Source of the DNA: Bolinopsis microptera
Lineage: Eukaryota; Ctenophora; Tentaculata; Lobata; Bolinopsidae
Length of the DNA: 64,000 bases
Direction of reading: 5' to 3'
Assembly: GCF_026151205.1 (NCBI RefSeq)
Contig: NC_087083.1
Span: 3,944,460-4,008,459, forward strand
In this document: positions 53,323 through 63,752 of the stretch, in pieces
Position numbering within the stretch: the first letter of the stretch is position 1
Layout of the letters: each line of letters opens with the position of its first letter
The notes under the pieces: generated by a model
The model's input: the letters and a program-made list of their open reading frames with translations, nothing else
Database searches by the model: none
What the model was told of the DNA's origin: nothing
Made by a program: the position numbers and the translations under genes

Positions 53323-55307
53323 GCCATCTGTTATAAATAGATCAGTCGGCCCAGTTTAATTAGTGAAATTGTATGATCTTATAATGTAACAATAACAACG
53401 AACTCGTCAGTTATTAATATTGCTTATTATTGCTTATTATTGCGTCACTATGGATCATATTATATGGTTACAAATAAGACGTAACATTTTGTTTAGTGAC
53501 ATTTTCTTACAAGTCTCTTCTAGACATGGAAGGCTATTTAGGGACATTGAACTAACGTTTAGAGTCCACATCGCTCCTATTTAATTTACAAATCCACTGC
53601 TGGGCCGGGGGCTAAGCACGCAAAATGGATTTAGCTTAACTAAGAAAACTCCTTGTCAGCATCATACTTTTAAATCGTATTTTTTAGAAAAGTTGGACCA
53701 ATTGCAATTTGGCCCATAAGAGAATAGCAAGTAGGATCTTTGCTGTTGGTCAGCTTGATAAACTGCAACTCTCCTTTTTTTCCATTTTGTGTGACTGATA
53801 CACTATGAATGGCGTAGGTTATCTCTCCGCCAAAAGCACATCCAATTTGATACGTATGAAATATGTCTATAACTTCCTTGATTATGCACTAAGTTGATGT
53901 TCTACGACCTAAATTGAACGGGGAATCGTTTAAGATCACTTTCGAGGCACCTCAACAAAAGATTCTCACGCTATTGACTATTGTACTTACGCTACGTCAG
54001 TAGCGTTTTTGAGCTTGTTATTCTCTTTTGAAGGTATTCCAAGTGATTTGTATAATTGCATATATTAACTCTGAATACATTGCAAAATAATTTATCTCGA
54101 TTCATGAATTTTGAAAGAAATTACTATACAGCAAGAATGCGCGCAATTCGGGGAGTGTGCTTTCGGCGGAGATATAACCTGCACCTACACTAATGATAAT
54201 CTCCATTTTCTTATACATAGTGGCAAAAGATCAGCATGTTTGACTATATACAAAGGGTGTGCGGAATCGTGCAGTTCTGATTTAACACTATATATTTGTA
54301 GTCGTTACTTAGTAATAGGCAGTGCGCCATCGACAATAAGACGCGCGCGCTGACCATTGAATGGTTTTTTAGCTCTTATTTCGGCCAGCACATTATTTTT
54401 GAAACAATCGAAAAGTTATAATACTTCCCATATAACAATTTTGTTGAAATTCGGTCAGCTTACGTAAACACTTATGTTCTACTGAACCTAATTTAGTTTC
54501 AGCAATTTCGATGCTCAGAATTTGAGTTATCAACGAATTTATACCTATTTTGTCATTTTTAGACCTCTTAATCAAGGCCAATCTCTCCCAACTAAATTAG
54601 GTTCGGTAGTTAAGTATGATTGAAAGGTTCTGACAAATTTTCAGCATGATTCATGTTCAGGAACCGAAGATATGACAGAATAATACGACAAAAATCAACG
54701 AATTTCGTCAAATTACGCGACTTTTACACCTAATTTTGCTCCAAAAGCCGCGCACCATCAAATATGGTACCTAGGCGAAACTCACTAATCATTCCAAAAA
54801 GGTATGATAAATTTGGTACTGTGAAAATTTTCACAGTCTCTAGAAAACGATGGTACAAAAATTTTGAAAATCCGAGCAAGTTTATTTTTATCGTGCACCG
54901 CCTATTAGTAATAATACAGCATACAGTTTATACTGTATAGCTGATACTGAAATTATACCCTTAGTCTTAGAACCCTGATTTGTTATGTCCCTCCAAGGAT
55001 TTATTATGCAGTTCCTTTATCCAGCAGAATAAAACAGATAGCTGCTGTGTTTGCAGAACATTGCTAAACACTCCTTATATGGGCATCGCGTGTTTGCAGA
55101 ACATTGCTACCTCACACGCTGATCAACCAACTTCTCAATATATATAATAGGTAATCACACTATATAATGACAACACTATATAATGACAAGCACTTTGTAA
55201 TGACAGCTGATCTTTGTCATTATATAGTCTGCAAAACGGACTATATAATGACAACACTATATAATGACAAGTTTATCTTATATCGACTTTTCCTTACTTT
55301 TCTTTAA
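53323..55307. other. AT-rich DNA, no gene seen
   Basis: No supported exon. A palindromic cluster of CTATATAATGACAA repeats occurs at 55155-55270, and one E-box/CArG core variant at 55074-55093. Confidence 0.45.
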
Positions 55308-56168
55308 TAGTAGAGGCTCTTACGGGCAAAAAGACGTGTTTTCTGCTACGAGTTTAGAGACCTAACCGCTAATTGGACACAATAGTATGATGTCTAAGGA
55401 TCGATAATATGTTAAGAAGTATAAATTTGGCCTTATTAGTCACGTGCTATACCAATGCGCGTTTTAAACTTTGACAGTCTATTACTCTAAGGCAAATAAA
55501 GTAATTATATCCATATTTTGTCAGCAATAAGATCACATTATTTTCTATTTAGTGTGAAAATATGAGCTAGAACGGACATAATCTCGCTGAGTTATAGCTG
55601 TTTGAAATTTATGATGAACGCGCGGGTGCCAATTGATAACAACTAAATGCTTTTGCGCGTAGTGCGCGTCGAAAATTTGGCAAAAACGCTTGCGGAGTGA
55701 CAATATTCAAACTTCGATTAAGTATATGAAGTGGGTACTTCTCGGAAAGGAAAAATTTAGGCAAACACGATGTGACTATTTTTGGGTTGATTTAATACAA
55801 CTGCAAAAAATTATTCAAACTTAAAGCAAAAAAGTCAAAATTTTTACCACTTTTTTGGATTTTTACCTCAGAACAAATAGAGGGATTTGTTTTATTTTTA
55901 TACAATCTTGTGCGGCTGTCTTTTAGCTATCTTTATGCAAGTTTTGCCGACATGCCAACAAAATTAACTTGCTCAAAATATCAAAAAACATGGTTTTTTG
56001 GCCTATTTTTGGCCCAAAAATCGGTTTTTTGCGATTTTACCCCAGAACAATCAGTCCAATCATCTTGAAACCACTTTCAATCGATTCTACGGTCAAAAAT
56101 ACGTCTAGTAAGGTGTATCTGGGGTCCCTAACGTATCGAGCAGACAATGCCCGTAAGAGCCTCTACTA
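55308..56168. mobile_element. MITE with 21-bp inverted repeats
   Basis: TAGTAGAGGCTCTTACGGGCA at 55308-55328 is exactly inverted at 56148-56168; similarity decays further in. The flanks (TTTAA and TAATT) allow a TA target duplication. It is 861 bp and non-coding; likely a non-autonomous DNA transposon of the TA-targeting kind. Confidence 0.65.
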
Positions 56169-56330
56169 TAATTCTACTTTTAGAATATTACTAAAGCAAA
56201 TAATCTTATTTAAGTAAAATGTATAACTGTCATAGAAATATAGTACAATCGAAATATCATAAAATCCCAATATCGTAAAACCGATAATATCAATAATATA
56301 TAATCAATAATATATAATCAAATGTCGAAT

Positions 56331-56600
56331 TCATAGTGCAGCAGAAACAGCAGAGAGATAATCGATGACTTCGTACTCCTGGTTATCGTAGGCTTGCATG
56401 AAGGATTCCAGAAGGGAGTCGTACCTTATCCACTTGGCTGCTCTCTGGGGTGGAGGTCTTCTCATCAGTCTTTCCGTGATCTTCTGGTCTGTTAGTCCTT
56501 GCTCTAGTTTGAGGGCTTCAAGGAATTTCCAGATGGTAGGATTGCAGTGGCGCAAAAACACATGGTTAGGCGCGCGAGGATTGCTTGCGGAGATGTGTTA
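56331..56600 (-). pseudogene. C-terminal fragment of a MULE-type transposase
   Basis: The open frame encodes HISASNPRAPNHVFLRHCNP, then TIWKFLEALKLEQGLTDQKI and a YDSLLESFMQAY...YLSAVSAAL tail before a stop. Known: the NPxIWKFLEALKxEQxLT pattern is typical of the C-terminal end of FLYWCH/MULE transposases in invertebrates. Only about 90 residues are kept; the DDE core is absent. A 28-bp stretch (GCGCGCGAGGATTGCTTGCG...) coding its first residues is repeated at 38773-38800. Confidence 0.6.
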
Positions 56601-57257
56601 GGTGAATTAATGGCAGATCAGATGTCTGTTGTGGTAACAACTTCTATGTAGTTAATAGTTACTACAAGTTGTATACCTTTTATCTTTTTTAGCGAAAAGA
56701 CCACTTTTTTACACCACTTTTACATTTATTTAAAAGTAATTATGAAAAGATCAGCAACTGTGCACTTTAGATAACCTGGTTTTTATAGGATATCAGTTAA
56801 CATTGTCTCTTTTCAGCCATGATCACAGGTTCCTTTGTTTATACTGAGTACCTGTTTTTGGTCTATTTATATAGTGCTTAATTCGTTTTAAATTGATGCT
56901 TTTCACCGCTCAATCTCTGATTTGTGGGTGGTCCTTATAGATTGCTCCTTCATAAAGCAATTTGTTTTGCTCGGGCTATAACTAGGTCTGTCAATAGTTA
57001 ATTAGCTCACTACACTTTCCAAAAGTGTTTTATTCGACAGTCACGTGGTTACGTGATCAGGATATATTAATATAGCTTAATTATCAAGAAATTGCTATAA
57101 TAATGGTTTTAGTAGGAGTTTAAAGGATAATAGTGTTCGTATGACGGGGTTTCACGTGATGTCCATATAAGGAGTCCCACGTGATACCCATATAAGGTTA
57201 TTATATATAAATTATAATATAATAATGGTTTTAGTAGGAGTTTAAAGGAGTGTTGGT

Positions 57258-58397
57258 ATGACGTGGTTTCTGTTCGTGGTTTGTTCCGTACTCTATCAGC
57301 TGTCTTCCACCAACCCAATACTCAACTTCAAGGTAAAGATACTGTTTGTTCGCTCGTCATTATGTATTCACTATTTCGAGAGTTTGGGGTGGGAGGGGTT
57401 GGTCAATTAAACACGTGATGCCCATATTAGGATTAAAATTATTTGAATCCTGGATTATTATCAAGCAAGGAAAGATCTTGGAGCAGCCACAGATTCTTGA
57501 AATATCGAATCGATCATTTCCATGCTGGTTTTAATGGTCAGGGTACTATAATTTGAGTCATGGTTGTTCAAAAACTCTTCTGGGTATTACTTAATATGGT
57601 AGTATAATTGACTTATAAGGTAGTATTGCCTTAAAAGGTAGTATTTCCTTAAAAGGTAGTATTGCCTTATAAGGTAGTATTGCCTTATAGGGTAGTATTG
57701 TCTTATAGGTTAGTATTGCCTTATATGGTAGTATTGCATTATAAGGTAGTATTCTAACTCCACCGTTCAGGAGAGGGCAGTGGGTTCCTGTGTTGATCAG
57801 AACCACGATGAGATGGACTACGAGTGTCTACAGCACATGTGGGATTTCTACCACTTAGAAAGGGCTGGGGACGGGTGGAAGGAGTGTGACACTTACAGCT
57901 CAGCTTTCAACACCAATAAATATCCTGCAAGTCAGAGTGAGTTTTATTATTAATAACTACTAGTTATTAGTGATTAGTAATGATTAGTAATGGTGCTGAT
58001 TAGTAGTAATTATTACTGAATATATATGATTAGTAGTAATTATTACTGAATAGTACTAATTAGTACTAATTTAGGTGCTAAATTTAATTTAACATTCTCT
58101 GTATTATAAAAGTATAAAGGCAAATGAAAAGTAACCACCTAGTAACCACAAGGTAACCACATAGTAACCACCTAGTAACCACATAGTAACCACATAGTAA
58201 TTAGTAACCACCTAGTAACCACCTAGTAACCACATAGTAACCACATAGTAACCACCTAACGTAACCAAAAGTAACCGCCACATTTTTCAGAGTGCCTAGT
58301 TTACCGAAGTAAATGCAACGACATTGACAACGATAAACCTTGCTGCAAATCAGTACACTGCCATCTGTGGCTTATGGGACGAACACCTGCTGCCTAA
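57258..58397 (+). CDS. Small secreted 8-cysteine protein, copy 2
   Basis: Exons 57258-57332, 57771-57936 and 58291-58397; exon 2 has exactly the same length (166 bp) as in copy 1 and the intron phases (0, 1) are identical. 115 residues with a signal peptide (MTWFLFVVCSVLYQLSS). The eight mature Cys align one-to-one: GSCVDQNHDEMDYECL, WKEC, KCLVYRSKC, NDKPCC, HCHLWLMG. Signal peptide and exon 1 differ strongly, while exons 2-3 are highly conserved, as expected for a functional secreted pair. Introns hold different arrays (57590-57755 and 58130-58265). E-box/CArG cores flank it on both sides (57152-57198, 58409-58460). Family not recognised. Confidence 0.82.
57590..57755. repeat. 18-bp array GGTAGTATTGCCTTATAA in intron 1 of copy 2
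   Basis: About nine units, ending near the exon 2 acceptor at 57770. It occupies the place that the E-box/CArG array holds in copy 1, so intron arrays have turned over independently. Confidence 0.88.
58130..58265. repeat. 11-bp array AACCACMTAGT in intron 2 of copy 2
   Basis: About 12 units of AACCACATAGT / AACCACCTAGT, ending 25 bp before the exon 3 acceptor at 58290. Confidence 0.88.
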
Positions 58398-58408
58398 TAT
58401 TCTTAATG

Positions 58409-58460
58409 ATCACGTGATGCCCATATAAGGAAATTCATAATCACGTGATGCCCAAATAAG
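58409..58460 (+). promoter_or_regulatory. Two E-box/CArG cores 3' of copy 2
   Basis: CACGTGATGCCCATATAAGG and CACGTGATGCCCAAATAAGG about 32 bp apart, starting 12 bp after the stop codon. The second still satisfies CC-W6-GG although a base changed, which would be expected if the CArG box is under selection. Function is inferred from motif identity only. Confidence 0.4.
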
Positions 58461-58966
58461 GATTGTCTGGTTGTAAAAACGGACATTGCCTCTTCGACAG
58501 ATACTTTTGGTTTCAAATCTAGTTTTTCAATGTAATACGCGATCTACGATCAAGTGTTTCAAATAAATTAGTTGTGTTAGCAGTTTTTTCCCCTGTTTTT
58601 AAATTTTTGATAACATTTGTGAAATAAATTTTGGGATAAATTTCAATAAATCGTTGTCATTGTTATGCTTTTACGGATTGATCTATGGTAATTTTTGACG
58701 TTTTATCATTATCATCACTTTAATTTCGATTTATTGAACTTCACTTAATTTATTCATCAGAATTGGTTAATTTTGATTTTTCAATCGTTTCACAAATGCA
58801 AATATGCACTGCTTGAATTGCAAACAAATTTACCGCCAGATAATCGCATAAAGTTAAAGATACGAGAAAAATGAGGGGTTAAAAATAGAACCAAGTTAAA
58901 TTTGGTCCAGAAATAAATAATCAACCTGATCTGAGCCTTCCTGACTATCTTTCTTAGGAGCCATCT

Positions 58967-59395
58967 ACTTAGGACGTCCGGCAAATAGGGAAGGGGGGGG
59001 GGGGGGGGGTTGGTTCTAAAATTTCGGACAAATCCGGACAGGGGGAGGGGGTGGTTTCAGAAAATCCGGACGTCGAGAAATTTTGGTAGAATTAACGAAA
59101 AAGTCCCATTTATTTCAACTCTTTGAAGTTTGACACTAATTACTTTGTAAGATTAGGTCCATGTATTTTGAACGAGAAGTCGCGATTCCCAGAGCAGATC
59201 ATGAGAGTCGAGACACAACTCGCATATTCTCCTACTGCCTTTTAATTTTATACTTCATGTCGCCAGCCAGTCTGGCAACAATCCGGACGTCCGGGGAAAG
59301 GGGGGGGGGGGGGGGGGTGTGATTTTGAAAATTCGGACACACCCGGACAGGGGGAGGAGGGCTGAAAATATTCGATTTTGACGGACGTCTTAAGT
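58967..59395. mobile_element. Short inverted-repeat element with G tracts
   Basis: Ends ACTTAGGACGTCCG (58967) and CGGACGTCTTAAGT (59382-59395) are inverted. Inside, a roughly 110-bp block with CGGACA-GGGGGAG and a G15-G17 homopolymer occurs twice (58980-59085 and 59285-59390), separated by unique DNA. Non-coding. Confidence 0.55.
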
Positions 59396-60265
59396 ATATC
59401 AATCGTGGTTGTAATTGTTCAAAACCTTTGTATTCGTAACAAGTTCACCCTGCAGTACTAACCTTTGTATTCACAAATATCTTAACTAAGCATAACCAAG
59501 ATTTGATCCTCCCTTGTGTAAATATAATCTGTTCTGTATCTGTCTCAGTTTGTTTGTTAGTGTTACACAAGAATTATCAATTATTCGAGTAAATTATACT
59601 CAAACAGGGAGTCTATAAATATCATAATTGCATTTTTAACTGTTTAACGTTTAACCGTTTAACCGGTTCGTAATCAAGAAATGCTAAATCTGTGGCAGAT
59701 TTCCAAATTGTCGGACCTGCAGCACATTTTCTTCAGCAAAAAAGACGAAAACACATTTAAATTCACTCGTAAAACACATGATGAATGAACGGTAACTAAA
59801 TTCATACAATCTAAAACAAGCTAATAATACGACAGTTTACTAAATATACTGTAAATCACTACATCACCATTGTTATATTTGTAACTTGTTACTCAATATG
59901 ACTACTCAATACTAATAGTCATTTAAACCTGACGGATCACGCTTATTGGCCCTTATTTGAACGACCTTTATATGAGCAGTTTGTTTGAATAAGAGAGCTA
60001 TTGAGCAGCTTGTCTCAATAGCTGTCTCATAATTACCAAGCACCGACATTATATGCCTGATAAATTGAGTATGTTTAAAAATAAAACTCGTGAGCGGGCA
60101 TCAGGTCTTATTTGAGAATATTTCATAATTTGTGCCGCTCACAGTTTGAAAGTTTAGTCCGCATAGATTAGGGTCGCTAAGATTGCTTGAAACCTATTTC
60201 TTTTCGGGGATCAGATATGATTTCTGTAACAGTTTAACATTTTGTGCTTCCACAACTGCAACTAA

Positions 60266-61934
60266 TTAACTGCCAAATTGAGGTGTAGAACCGTTCATCT
60301 TACTGACCTCCCAGCAGCTCCTAGTTCTATTGAATCTATACCCGTTATCACCTATATAACTTGTTTGACCACGCCCATTTTTGTCCTTGACTCCGCTCCT
60401 GATCTTGGCATCTGTCCAACAACCAGAGCTGAGTCTGTGGTGATGAGTTGGGTAAAGTTGGTACTCCAGTGAAGTGTACTCTACTGGTTTATCACCCATA
60501 ACTCTAGTGTTCTCCAGAGGACGCGACATACTATTCAAGAAGCGCGTGTCACGTGCGTTGTCACGTGTGTTGTCACGTGTGTTGTCACGTGTGTTGTCAC
60601 GTGTGTTGTCACGTGTGTTGTCACGTGGGTTGTCACGTGGGTTGTCATGGTGACGGGGGTTCTGGAGACGATGATCGTGGTGTCGGGGGTTCAACAGTCT
60701 GGTGTCCTGGTGGAACCGGGGGTCGAGAGTGTGATTCTTGGTAACTAGAGCGGGAGCTGAGTTGGGTCTGTCCAGGATATTCCAGTTGTCCACGTGGGGT
60801 TCTATTATATAAACCTGTGGATAATCCCACTGATATTGGGTTCAATATATACTGCACATGTATTATGTCAAGTAAAGGTGAACGTCACCATTCTCATTTA
60901 TATTCATTGAAATGGTTATAACAATATTAATATGGCTAGATAAATATTAACCAAAAGACACTTTCTACAGAAAGTCCAATAAAACTATAATCATAATCTA
61001 CTTGGTGATATCCTTGGTGATCTCCTTGGTGATCTCTTGTAACGCTAACTGACTAACCTGAGGTTCAGGCTTGAACCGGACATGTTTCCTCTCCTTAACT
61101 CTCTTCGTACACATTCCATTAGTACCCCTGCTCCTAAACTCCTCCTTCTTATTGCTCCTTATAACTGCCTCCTTCCTTTCCTCAGTCTTTAGGAAGTGTC
61201 TGGTGTCGGAATACCGTACAAATGGACCCTTCATTCGGCCCGGAGGGAGGGAGGTTGCTGGACGAGCTTTTCTGCACTGCTGCTTCTGTGGAGGCAATGT
61301 CAGTGAGGTTCATACTGAGGGTTTATAAACCTTATAAACAGTATACTGAGGGTTTATAAACCTTATAAACAGTATAGTGAGGGTTTATAAACCCAATAAA
61401 CAGTATAGTGAGGGTTTATAAACCTTATAAACAGTATAGTGAGGGTTTATAAACCTTGCAAACAGTATACTGAGGGTTTATAAACCTTATAAACAGTATA
61501 CTGAGGGTTTATAAACCATATAAACAGTATACTGAGGGTTTATAAACTTATAAACAGTATAGTGAGGGTTTATAAACCTTCAGTTTATAAGGGTTTATAC
61601 TTAGAGTTTATACTTAGGGTTTATAAACCTTTAGTATAAAGTGAATAAACCTTTAGAATGAACCTCACTGATGTATATGTCGGATACTATCCGACATACA
61701 TGTAGAGCATATGAAAGTTTTAGTAGCCTAAACAAACCACAGATATTTTTATAAACGGAAAAAATATATATTATAAATGTATTAATCGTAAAAAAGATAA
61801 AAATTACTTCATTTTGATTGAGGGGTGGATTGCTGAGGTTGCAGGATATGCCGAGTATGTAGCCCATTAGCGAGTTCATGTCCCGGTCAAATACCTTAGC
61901 TTTTCTGTCCTGTTCAGTTCTTAGTAGTTTGTAC
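60266..61934 (-). CDS. 3' exons of an unrecognised gene with RDN repeats
   Basis: Three minus-strand exons, 61934-61808, 61285-61058 and 60814-60266, with matching phases (0 at both internal junctions), acceptors CTTCTAG, CCTCCACAG, ATCCACAG and donors GAA|GTAATT, CAG|GTTAGT. They encode about 300 residues: YKLLRTEQDRKAKVFDRD, a basic segment (KQQCRKARPATSLPP, KERKHVRFKPEPQ) and a final exon with NPRHHD, about eight TRDN repeats and a C-terminal SYIGDNGYRFNRTRSCWEV. TRDN comes from an exonic CACGTGTTGT-type minisatellite (60545-60650). The 5' part lies beyond the 12-bp array and was not found. No domain recognised; if the donor at 61058 is skipped, exon 2 ends at a stop at 60998. Confidence 0.65.
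61312..61612. repeat. 32-bp array GTATACTGAGGGTTTATAAACC
   Basis: About nine units of roughly 32 bp between exons 61285 and 61808 of the minus-strand gene, abutting the acceptor region of the downstream exon. Confidence 0.88.
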
Positions 61935-61953
61935 CTAGAAGATGTGCAGTGAC

Positions 61954-62868
61954 TAACAGAGTGACTAACAGAGTGACTAACAGAGTGACCAACAGAGTGA
62001 CCAACAGAGTGACCAACAGAGTGACCAACAGAGTGACCAACAGAGTGACCAACAGAGTGACTAACAGAGTGACTAACAGAGTGACTAACAGAGTGACTAA
62101 CAGAGTGACTAACAGAGTGACTAACAGAGTGACTAACAGAGTGACTAACAGAGTGACCAACAGAGTGACCAACAGAGTGACTAACAGAGAGACCAACAGA
62201 GTGACTAACAGAGTGACTAACAGAGTGACTAACAGAGTGACCAACAGAGTGACTAACAGAGAGACCAACAGAGTGACTAACAGAGTGACCAACAGAGTGA
62301 CCAACAGAGTGACTAACAGAGTGACTAACAGAGTGACTAACAGAGTGACCAACAGAGTGACCAACAGAGTGACTAACAGAGTGACGAACAGAGTGACTAA
62401 CAGAGTGACTAACAGAGTGACTAACAGAGTGACTAACAGAGTGACCAACAGAGTGACCAACAGAGTGACCAACAGAGTGACTAACAGAGTGACTAACAGA
62501 GTGACTAACAGAGTGACTAACAGAGTGACCAACAGAGTGACTAACAGAGTGACCAACAGAGTGACCAACAGAGTGACCAACAGAGTGACCAACAGAGTGA
62601 CCAACAGAGTGACTAACAGAGTGACTAACTGAGTGACTAACAGAGTGACTAACAGAGTGACTAACAGAGTGACTAACAGAGTCACTAACAGAGTGACTAA
62701 CAGAGTGACTAACAGAGTGACTAACAGAGTGACTAACAGAGTGACTAACAGAGTGACTAACAGAGTGACTAACAGAGTGACTAACAGAGTGACTAACAGA
62801 GTGACTAACAGAGTGACTAACAGAGTGACTTACAGAGTGACCAACAGAGTGACCAACAGATTGACGGA
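61954..62868. repeat. 12-bp array GTGACTAACAGA, about 76 copies
   Basis: Units vary almost only as GTGACTAACAGA or GTGACCAACAGA, in runs of like units. The array lies directly 5' (minus sense) of the exon ending at 61934, about 20 bp from its acceptor. Long VTNR and VTLL frames on the two strands are artefacts. Confidence 0.96.
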
Positions 62869-62875
62869 CTACTAA

Positions 62876-63657
62876 CGAATTCCAAGGACTTAATACAAAA
62901 TTAATTTAACTAAATTAGTTTAGGAACAACTCAATATTATAATTACTGTGATCTTCTGATAATGATTACAAAACTTACACTGACAGATATATTACTTAAA
63001 CGTTTTTGACTGGTTCAAATGCTATGATATAATGGCCAGCATGAAAAAATAAAAAATTGGTCAAGGAATAAGAATTTTAGTGCCCAAAATTTTGACGAGA
63101 GAAAGAAAATATAATAATGAAGCTATAGAGTATGTGGAGTATTATAATGCACTATAATATACACTACCATATACACTCATACAGTATACACTATAATGAT
63201 TAGCAATGAAAGTAACTTTATACATGGAGCTGAGGAAAGTGAAATAGCTGTGTCAAAATAGCTGTTGTGGTATAATTACTGCATCTAATTTCTTGAACGA
63301 AAACTGAAAATCCTCAGTAACAACATCAGAGTATAATATATAAATAACTGGGAATGTAAAGTATTGATAAAGGAGTAAAAGCACTTGATTCTTATTAAAG
63401 ATGCTCGAATTGTGATCAATGACTATATTTCTTGCATGTAAACCTTGTGGTAAATGATCATTCTATATTGTCCATATCTCAGGAACAGTCACGTCATAAA
63501 ATATAAAAATAATAGTCAGATTTATGTTTTATAAAACAATCCCACAGATAGTTTGTCTTTGACATGCTATTCTCGGCTTACTGTAAACATGCATTATTTT
63601 AAATATAAATCATGACTGCGGTATAATGATATTCTTGATAACAATCATATTTTTCAG
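62876..63657. other. AT-rich DNA with one dispersed minisatellite unit
   Basis: No supported gene. At 63339-63380 it carries one inverted copy of the 55-bp minisatellite unit from 20.3-23.2 kb (see findings). Confidence 0.5.
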
Positions 63658-63752
63658 ATTTTCACACGACAAACCTTTGGTTGGCACGGAAGTTTACTGG
63701 GTTGTTCATTACGGGCAGGATCAAGCCGTACTATCAACAAAGCTTTTAGAAA
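63658..63752 (+). CDS. Candidate exon near window end
   Basis: A good acceptor (CATATTTTTCAG) and a donor (GAAA|GTAATG) bound 95 bp that in one frame reads FSHDKPLVGTEVYWVVHYGQ then DQAVLSTKLLE. The other two frames are also open across the exon but read less naturally. It would belong to a plus-strand gene continuing past the window. No family recognised. Confidence 0.3.

Noticed and set aside
54111-54353. Cys-containing 80-codon frame
   Set aside because: No splice context, signal peptide or recognisable motif; AT-rich repeat surroundings.
61921-62875. Long VTNR and VTLL frames on both strands
   Set aside because: Pure translation of a 12-bp array; open on both strands because the unit is divisible by three.
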